From the NCBI GenBank assembly GCA_014801065.1, contig JAAVEX010000009.1:3791-14374 (forward strand): 10,584 bases of DNA. Direction: 5' to 3'. Origin of the DNA: Barnesiella sp. (GTDB lineage Bacteria > Bacteroidota > Bacteroidia > Bacteroidales > Muribaculaceae). This document shows positions 6,117-10,584 of the stretch, piece after piece. Under the pieces are notes generated by a model that worked only from the letters and a program-made list of their open reading frames with translations, did not search any database and was not told the origin of the DNA. Position 1 is the first letter of the stretch; each line of letters opens with the position of its first letter. The position numbers and the translations under genes are program-made.

Positions 6117-7514
6117 TCAATTCTCGTCGGAAAACATCGGATCCCATGCCGGAAGCATTTCAGGCTTCTGCTTCAGGATATCGAGAATCTTCTTGTCGAC
6201 ATATTTTTTGTCGACCACCAGACGGAACATGTATTCGTCAAACCAGCGGTCGGTCATGATCAAATGACCATCGTTGACACCCGGCCCCCAAGAGTTTTCC
6301 ACCATCCAGCGCAGAGGTTTTCCATCGGCATCAACATCTACGGCCACGAGCGTCATGGCGTGGGATGACGCTGAGGCAAATGTGCGGATGCGGTCGGCCT
6401 TGTCCATTCCGAAAGTGGTGCCGAGCAGATCGCCGTAGGCATAATTATCGATGTCGAGCAAACCTTTCTTGCGATCAAACATCTGACCTACATCGCAGGA
6501 GAAATACATCATCTTTCCATCCTTTATCGATGCAATGGCAGCCGCCTTGATATCCTCCACCGGGAGGTTGATATAACGCCAGTTTTCGCCATCGTAGGTG
6601 TGGCGGTCAAGATCTATCTCATACAACTTATAATAGGGACGGGTGGGATCGTTCATCAGCATTACATAGTCCTTTTTGAGATCATTACCGGCAAACTCCT
6701 TGTAGAACTGCTGAGGGGTGTAGGTGCGACGGTCAATGAAATTGCCTGCGGCATCGCGCCGTGTCCATTCGAACTGTGTCGGCGGGACACCGAGAGTCAG
6801 AGCAAGGATGCGGTAGATCTCTTCGAGCATTTTCTCCTTGCGTTCTTCAGCCTGAGCCACGGTAGAACCGTCGGCAAGCATCCGGCGGAGTTCGAGGCCA
6901 TCCTCGCGGAGCTTCAGACTGATGAGCTGACGCATACGCGACGTGTTGTTGCTGCTGTAGGTTTCGGGCCACACTTCGGCGGGCACGACACCATATTTCA
7001 TGATATTGTCGGAGATACCGGTGTACTGTCCACCATCGCTCAACGGATTTTTAAACAGGAACTCCACCTTTTTGTCGGTCATGTCGAGATCGTGAGTGTC
7101 GATGATCGATTGCAGGAAGAGATTTGATTTCTCAAGCTGATCAAAGAAAAAGTTATAATTTTGCGAGAGTTCAAGTTTGGGAAGTTTATGGGTGTCCATC
7201 ATCTGGGCGCGGAGCACATTCAAACCGGTAAACAGCCAGCAACGTCCCGACGATTTCTGATCGGTGATGCCGCGCGAAGGGACACGATATGTAAAAGCCA
7301 TATCTACGGGAGTGTGATTGTCGGCATTGGATGCGAGCGTAGTGAGATCGACACTGTTGATTGCATTGCGCAGAGCGCGGTCGGTCGGGGTGTTTTGATA
7401 GGACCGGCGCAGACGTTCGAGCATATCCTTGGATATGCCTCCTTTGGGCGCAGCCACTGCCGAGAGAGCCATCAGCAGAGCGGCTGCCATTGTGATAAGA
7501 TTGCGATGATTCAT
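6117..7514 (-). CDS. Exported C1 cysteine peptidase, bleomycin hydrolase/PepC type
   Basis: The protein is a papain-fold cysteine peptidase of family C1B, probably an aminopeptidase. From the chosen ATG at 7514 it has 465 residues, beginning with a signal peptide (MNHRNLITMAAALLMALSAVAA), so unlike classical PepC it should be exported. Catalytic residues are visible: Gln86 and Cys92 in DQKSSGRCWLF, His385 in ASSHAMTLV, and Asn407 in VENSWGP. The C terminus LPAWDPMFSDEN resembles the bleomycin hydrolase end, where the tail lies in the active-site cleft and limits cleavage to N-terminal residues. The frame is open to 7772, but that longer start would overlap the divergent gene and has no signal peptide at its front. 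A -7 box lies 18 bp before the ATG. The thioredoxin-like lipoprotein follows 45 bp downstream. Confidence 0.93.
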   Translation of the reverse strand: MNHRNLITMAAALLMALSAVAAPKGGISKDMLERLRRSYQNTPTDRALRNAINSVDLTTLASNADNHTPVDMAFTYRVPSRGITDQKSSGRCWLFTGLNVLRAQMMDTHKLPKLELSQNYNFFFDQLEKSNLFLQSIIDTHDLDMTDKKVEFLFKNPLSDGGQYTGISDNIMKYGVVPAEVWPETYSSNNTSRMRQLISLKLREDGLELRRMLADGSTVAQAEERKEKMLEEIYRILALTLGVPPTQFEWTRRDAAGNFIDRRTYTPQQFYKEFAGNDLKKDYVMLMNDPTRPYYKLYEIDLDRHTYDGENWRYINLPVEDIKAAAIASIKDGKMMYFSCDVGQMFDRKKGLLDIDNYAYGDLLGTTFGMDKADRIRTFASASSHAMTLVAVDVDADGKPLRWMVENSWGPGVNDGHLIMTDRWFDEYMFRLVVDKKYVDKKILDILKQKPEMLPAWDPMFSDEN

Positions 7515-7531
7515 GAATGTAACTTTTCCCA

Positions 7532-7539
7532 CAAATTTA
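7532..7539 (-). promoter_or_regulatory. -7 box for the minus-strand C1 peptidase
   Basis: Read on the minus strand the sequence is TAaaTTTG, an exact TAnnTTTG match. It would start transcription near 7525 and leave a leader of about 11 bases before the ATG at 7514. No TTTG is visible at the -33 spacing. Confidence 0.55.
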
Positions 7540-7577
7540 CACTTTCTTTTTGCGTTAAAAAAATTTGCCGGAGAATT

Positions 7578-7609
7578 TTTGCGGTTGGGCCGAATTATTC
7601 CTATCTTTG
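7578..7609 (+). promoter_or_regulatory. Bacteroidota -33/-7 promoter for the plus-strand C1 peptidase
   Basis: TTTG at 7578-7581 and TAtcTTTG at 7602-7609 are separated by 20 bases, matching the TTTG-N19-21-TAnnTTTG consensus. The predicted start near 7615 leaves a leader of about 30 bases before the ATG at 7645. This is the best promoter in the window and helps fix that start. Confidence 0.85.
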
Positions 7610-7644
7610 CAAAAACAGATAATAAATATACATTCGACATAATT

Positions 7645-8853
7645 ATGAAAAAGTTGTTTTGTGGATTGATGGCTGCGGCAGCCATCACCGGAGCTTCAGC
7701 ACAGACTGCTCCTGCGCCGGCAGACTCAGTGGAAGGATATGTGTTTACCGATGTAAAGATCATACCCGGCACATCAGTAAAAGATCAGAATAAATCGGGC
7801 ACATGCTGGTGTTTCTCCAGCCTTTCGTTTTTTGAAAACGAGCTTCTCAGAAAGACCGGAAAAGAGATGGACCTCTCGGAAATGTTTGTGGTCCGTCACT
7901 GCTACGACGATAAAGCTGACAAATATGTGCGCATGTATGGCGCGCTCAATTTCGGCCAAGGTGGCAGCCCGCTCGACGCCCCCTACGTTTGGGAAAACTA
8001 CGGCATCGTGCCTGAAGAAGTGTATCGCGGTCTCAACTACGGCGAAGACAAACACTCTCACTATGAAATGGCCGATCTTCTCACGGGCTATGTGAACACC
8101 GTGGTGCGCAAGCCCAATAAGAAAAGCATCTCCACCGCATGGCGCGAAGGCTTCAACGGCATCCTCGACTCATATCTCGGCAAGCTGCCCGAAACATTCG
8201 TTTACGAAGGCAAGACATACACTCCCCAGTCGTTTGCCAAATCACTGCCCATCAACCTTAACGATTATGTGGCGCTAACTTCATTCACCCACCATCCGTT
8301 CTACAAACCGTTTGTGCTCGAAGTGGCCGACAACTGGCTCGGAGGACAATATTACAACATCCCGCTTGATGAATTCAAAGCCACCGTTGACTATGCTCTC
8401 GACAATGGATACTCTGTGCTCTGGGCAGCCGACGTCAGCGAAGGGGGCTTCAACTGGAATGATGGCCACGCCACAATGCCCAAAGGCAAAAGCGAAGCCG
8501 ATATGGACGGCACCGAACTCGCTCGCTGGGTGAAACTCTCCGACCGCGAACGCGAAAACGAAAAATACAAAGCTAAAGGTCCGGTGGAAGAGATCACCGT
8601 CACTCCCGAGATGCGCCAGGATTGGTTTGACCGTCAGGAAACCACTGACGACCACGGCATGGTTATCGTAGGCAAAGCCGTTGACCAGAAAGGCAACCGC
8701 TACTACAAGGTGAAGAACTCATGGGACACCAATCAGAAATACGACGGATATTTCTATGTGTCAGAGCCCTACTTCCTCGCCAAGACCATCGATATCTATC
8801 TCAATAAAGAGGGTGTGCCTAAAGACGTGTTGAAAAAACTCTCACTGAAATAA
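7645..8853 (+). CDS. Exported C1 cysteine peptidase (aminopeptidase C-like), second copy
   Basis: The 402-residue product has a signal peptide (MKKLFCGLMAAAAITGASA) with a likely signal peptidase I cut before Gln20, followed by a short Ala/Pro-rich linker. The C1B catalytic residues are Gln48 and Cys54 in DQNKSGTCWCFS, His337 in DDHGMVIVG, and Asn358 in KVKNSWD. The catalytic Cys is part of a C-W-C sequence (54-56), and only three Cys remain in the mature protein (54, 56, 86). The end, LKKLSLK, differs from the divergent paralogue, and overall similarity is confined to the motifs, so the pair is old rather than a recent duplication. The frame is open from 7513, but the promoter at 7578-7609 and the signal peptide select the ATG at 7645. 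It probably trims peptides in the periplasm or outside the cell. Confidence 0.93.
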   Translation: MKKLFCGLMAAAAITGASAQTAPAPADSVEGYVFTDVKIIPGTSVKDQNKSGTCWCFSSLSFFENELLRKTGKEMDLSEMFVVRHCYDDKADKYVRMYGALNFGQGGSPLDAPYVWENYGIVPEEVYRGLNYGEDKHSHYEMADLLTGYVNTVVRKPNKKSISTAWREGFNGILDSYLGKLPETFVYEGKTYTPQSFAKSLPINLNDYVALTSFTHHPFYKPFVLEVADNWLGGQYYNIPLDEFKATVDYALDNGYSVLWAADVSEGGFNWNDGHATMPKGKSEADMDGTELARWVKLSDRERENEKYKAKGPVEEITVTPEMRQDWFDRQETTDDHGMVIVGKAVDQKGNRYYKVKNSWDTNQKYDGYFYVSEPYFLAKTIDIYLNKEGVPKDVLKKLSLK

Positions 8854-8878
8854 GCACGACTATTCACCAATATCACCA

Positions 8879-8922
8879 AGGGGCTGTGTCAGGAACCATA
8901 CCGAACATCTGACACAGCCCCT
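8879..8922. repeat. Perfect 14-bp inverted repeat, terminator-like, without T-run
   Basis: Bases 8879-8892 (aggggctgtgtcag) and 8909-8922 (ctgacacagcccct) are exact reverse complements around a 16-base spacer. It starts 25 bp after the C1 peptidase stop and could end that transcript, but neither side has a run of T. Sequences of the GGCTGTGTCA type are, as I recall, also common at insertion-sequence ends and as dispersed hairpins in Bacteroidales. Confidence 0.75.
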
Positions 8923-8946
8923 CGGCATTTCCGAAATCCTCATGGA

Positions 8947-9090
8947 ATGGTTACATTTGATGCCTCTTTTGTCAACACATCGGCCAAAACGATTAAATAC
9001 ATTGAGTTTCATTTTAAAGTGGTATTGACATATATGGATGGCAGCAAAAAGATACTCTCCGGAAAGCAACTTTACGTTAACCGCAACTAA
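8947..9090 (+). pseudogene. Possible gene relic or 47-residue microprotein
   Basis: This lies in the 330-bp gap between the C1 peptidase and nfnA. A frame from ATG 8947 to TAA 9088-9090 encodes 47 residues that read like real protein: FVNTSAKTIKYIEFHFKV (8-25) then VLTYMDGSKKILSGK. The NTSxKTIKY pattern recalls a beta-rich domain seen in bacterial proteins, usually followed by F-x-V-x-PYN, which is absent here. The homologous domain is normally part of a larger exported protein, so this could be the leftover end of a lost gene. No signal peptide, promoter or ribosome-binding site is visible before it. The frame stays open upstream to 8854, but that part runs through the inverted repeat and looks non-coding. 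The recognition is from memory, so the call is tentative. Confidence 0.35.
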
Positions 9091-9153
9091 ATACTGTTCA
9101 GGCCCCGTCCGCCAATATTTACTTTACACCATTTCGCAATAAATTTTTTTTGT

Positions 9154-9161
9154 TATATTTG
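9154..9161 (+). promoter_or_regulatory. -7 box for nfnAB
   Basis: TAtaTTTG matches TAnnTTTG exactly and follows a run of eight T. TTTC at 9132-9135, 18 bases upstream, is a weak -33 candidate. The predicted start near 9167 leaves a leader of about 17 bases before the nfnA ATG at 9184. Confidence 0.75.
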
Positions 9162-9183
9162 CATCAAACAAGCAATTCGAAAG

Positions 9184-9966
9184 ATGTTTAAGATCGTAGA
9201 CAAGGAGTATTTCTCCGAAAATGTGGTCCGTCTGGAAGTTGAGGCTCCCATGATAGCACGCTCGCGCAGGCCGGGCCATTTCGTGATCGTGCGCACAGGC
9301 GAAGGCGGCGAACGTATCCCGCTGACCATAGCTGATGCTGACACCGAGCGCGGCACTATCACTCTGGTGATACAGGCCATCGGCGTATCAACCCGAAAGA
9401 TATGTGCACTCAACCAAGGCGATGAACTGACCGATGTGGTCGGTCCGTTGGGACAAGCCACTCATATTGAGCGAGTAGGCACGGTGGTGTGTTGCGGAGG
9501 CGGTGTCGGTGTGGCCCCGCTTCTGCCTATCGTCAAGGCGATGAAGATGGCCGGCAACCGAGTGGTCAGCGTGCTCGCCGCCCGCAATAAGGATCTGATA
9601 ATACTTGAAAAAGAGGTTGGACAGTGGAGCGACGAAGTGATCATCATGACCGACGACGGTTCTGCAGGCCAAAAAGGCCTCGTCACCGATGGCGTTGAGT
9701 CGGTGATACTCCGCGAGAAAGTGGATCAGGTGGTCACCATAGGTCCTGCCGTCATGATGAAATTCGTGAGTCTGCTCACAAAAAAACATGATATCCCCAC
9801 CGTGTGCTCACTCAACACCATTATGGTCGACGGTACCGGTATGTGTGGAGCCTGTCGCGTGACGGTGGGCGGAAAGACCCGTTTCGTCTGCATTGACGGG
9901 CCGGAGTTTGATGCCCACGCGGTTGATTTCGACGAAATGATGATGCGTCTCCGATCCTATAACTAA
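9184..9966 (+). CDS. nfnA: NfnA, small subunit of NADH-dependent ferredoxin:NADP+ oxidoreductase
   Basis: The 260-residue protein belongs to the ferredoxin-NADP reductase/PyrK-like group. In NfnAB the small subunit binds FAD, NAD(H) and one [2Fe-2S] cluster, and the complex couples NADPH oxidation to reduction of both NAD+ and ferredoxin, reversibly, in the cytosol. RIPLTIAD (44-51) is the FAD-binding motif, CCGGGVGVAPLLP (103-115) the nucleotide-binding glycine-rich turn, and GPAVMMKF (187-194) a conserved NAD-side motif. The cluster site reads D216-x4-C221-x2-C224-x11-C236: an Asp stands where PyrK proteins have the first Cys, as is known for NfnA-type subunits. The gene has its own -7 box and is followed after 7 bp by nfnB. 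Annotation pipelines often call it sulfide/dihydroorotate dehydrogenase-like; the nfnB partner favours Nfn. Confidence 0.9.
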   Translation: MFKIVDKEYFSENVVRLEVEAPMIARSRRPGHFVIVRTGEGGERIPLTIADADTERGTITLVIQAIGVSTRKICALNQGDELTDVVGPLGQATHIERVGTVVCCGGGVGVAPLLPIVKAMKMAGNRVVSVLAARNKDLIILEKEVGQWSDEVIIMTDDGSAGQKGLVTDGVESVILREKVDQVVTIGPAVMMKFVSLLTKKHDIPTVCSLNTIMVDGTGMCGACRVTVGGKTRFVCIDGPEFDAHAVDFDEMMMRLRSYN

Positions 9967-9973
9967 TATTAAT

Positions 9974-10584
9974 ATGTCAAGCAACAACGATATTGCCCCG
10001 CGCTCCGAACAGTGGCGCGAGAATCTCAGAAAAGCTTTCACAGCAAAACAACGCATGGCCATTCCGCGCGTTAAAATGACGGAGCTCGATCCGGCCTACC
10101 GTATAACATGCAACGAGGAGGTTAATCAGGGCATCACTTCCGAGCAGGCGGCCCTTGAGGCTCGGCGCTGCATGGACTGCCCCGATCCGCAGTGTATGAA
10201 GGGCTGCCCCGTGGCCATCAATATCCCCGGGTTTATTAAAAACATTGAGCGTGGAGATGTCGATCAGGCTGCCCGAGTGCTCAGAGCCACAAGCGCTCTA
10301 CCGGCCGTCTGTGGCCGCGTGTGTCCGCAGGAGCGTCAGTGTGAGAGTCGCTGCATCTACAATAAGATGAAGCTACCGCCCGTGGCCATCGGTTATCTCG
10401 AACGTTATGCTGCTGACACGGCCGGCGATTCCACCGTGGCTGCGGCAGAGCCAAACGGCATCCGCATCGCCGTGGCCGGCAGCGGTCCGGCCGGATTGTC
10501 GTTTGCCGGAGAGATGGCGGCCCGCGGTTTTGATGTGACAGTTTTTGAAGCTCTCCACCAGATCGGAGGCGTGCTGAAATATGG
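9974..10584 (+). CDS. nfnB: NfnB, large subunit (glutamate synthase small-chain-like), 5' part
   Basis: The frame opens at ATG 9974 and runs off the window end after 203 complete codons; the full protein is usually about 460-470 residues. The N-terminal domain has two cysteine sets for [4Fe-4S] clusters: C66-x2-C69-x4-C74-x3-C78 in ARRCMDCPDPQCMKGCP, and C113-x3-C117-x5-C123-x3-C127 in VCGRVCPQERQCESRC. The FAD-binding dinucleotide motif follows as VAGSGPAG (167-174), with the acidic strand end VTVFEA (188-193). This is the domain order of NfnB and of the glutamate synthase beta subunit (GltD). The adjacent nfnA gene, 7 bp upstream, makes the bifurcating NfnAB complex the better reading than a glutamate synthase subunit. 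A homotetrameric 'GltA' glutamate synthase label is common for this family in databases. Confidence 0.9.
   Translation, partial: MSSNNDIAPRSEQWRENLRKAFTAKQRMAIPRVKMTELDPAYRITCNEEVNQGITSEQAALEARRCMDCPDPQCMKGCPVAINIPGFIKNIERGDVDQAARVLRATSALPAVCGRVCPQERQCESRCIYNKMKLPPVAIGYLERYAADTAGDSTVAAAEPNGIRIAVAGSGPAGLSFAGEMAARGFDVTVFEALHQIGGVLKY

Noticed and set aside
7513..7644. N-terminal extension of the plus-strand C1 peptidase
   Set aside because: It spans the promoter at 7578-7609, and the signal peptide starts at the ATG at 7645.
7671..7683. Short palindrome ggctgcggcagcc
   Set aside because: It lies in the Ala-rich signal peptide coding region and has almost no loop; codon choice for Ala explains it.
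7515..7772. N-terminal extension of the minus-strand C1 peptidase
   Set aside because: It overlaps the divergent gene's promoter and coding start; the ATG at 7514 begins a clear signal peptide and has a -7 box just upstream.
8854..8946. In-frame read-through of the C1 peptidase TAA into the open frame ending at 9090
   Set aside because: The added sequence passes through the inverted repeat and looks non-coding; nothing suggests stop-codon readthrough.
8860..9069. 69-residue minus-strand frame in the C1-nfnA gap
   Set aside because: It crosses the inverted repeat, has no signal or promoter, and is antisense to the more protein-like plus-strand frame.
1..10584. Search for CRISPR arrays, transposases, integrases, toxin-antitoxin or defence genes
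   Set aside because: No direct repeat array and no protein with such motifs was seen on either strand.

Overview
The window is a chromosomal segment of a Bacteroidota bacterium, most likely order Bacteroidales; a Muribaculaceae-like genome is my best guess, but the family cannot be fixed from this sequence alone. Three things point there: TAnnTTTG promoter -7 boxes ahead of several transcription units, start codons without a clear Shine-Dalgarno sequence, and the gene content (mammalian-type glutaminyl cyclase of family M28, a Bacteroidales-style POT transporter, exported C1 peptidases, a CxxC thioredoxin-like lipoprotein, NfnAB).

Layout. Positions 1-2752 (+) hold the 3' end of a secreted glutaminyl-peptide cyclotransferase, then sufE, then a POT/PTR2 peptide transporter, closely spaced and closed by a strong intrinsic terminator (2778-2822). 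Positions 2823-3323 hold a 63-residue single-span membrane protein and a tRNA-Pro(CGG) gene with its own promoter and terminator. Positions 3372-5118 (+) carry an exported protein with a thioredoxin-like C-terminal region lacking CxxC, followed after 16 bp by the thiol peroxidase tpx. A long hairpin at 5141-5189 separates tpx from the convergent minus-strand pair 5199-7514: a thioredoxin-like lipoprotein with a CFHC motif, downstream of an exported bleomycin-hydrolase/PepC-type cysteine peptidase. A 130-bp divergent promoter region (7515-7644) separates this from a second exported C1 peptidase (7645-8853, +). The 330-bp gap 8854-9183 holds a perfect 14-bp inverted repeat, a 47-codon protein-like frame that may be a gene relic, and a promoter. 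The window ends in nfnA and the 5' part of nfnB (9184-10584, +).

How the genes may work together. The QC, POT transporter and two exported C1 peptidases suggest processing and uptake of peptides at the envelope. The thioredoxin-like proteins and Tpx belong to envelope or cytosolic thiol redox control, and NfnAB balances NADH, NADPH and ferredoxin. One concrete cross-link is that the plus-strand C1 peptidase has a predicted signal peptidase I site that would expose an N-terminal Gln, the substrate of the QC. I see no defence island, transposase, integrase, CRISPR array or phage gene. Most of the window is ordinary core Bacteroidales content with a few unusual details, listed as findings.
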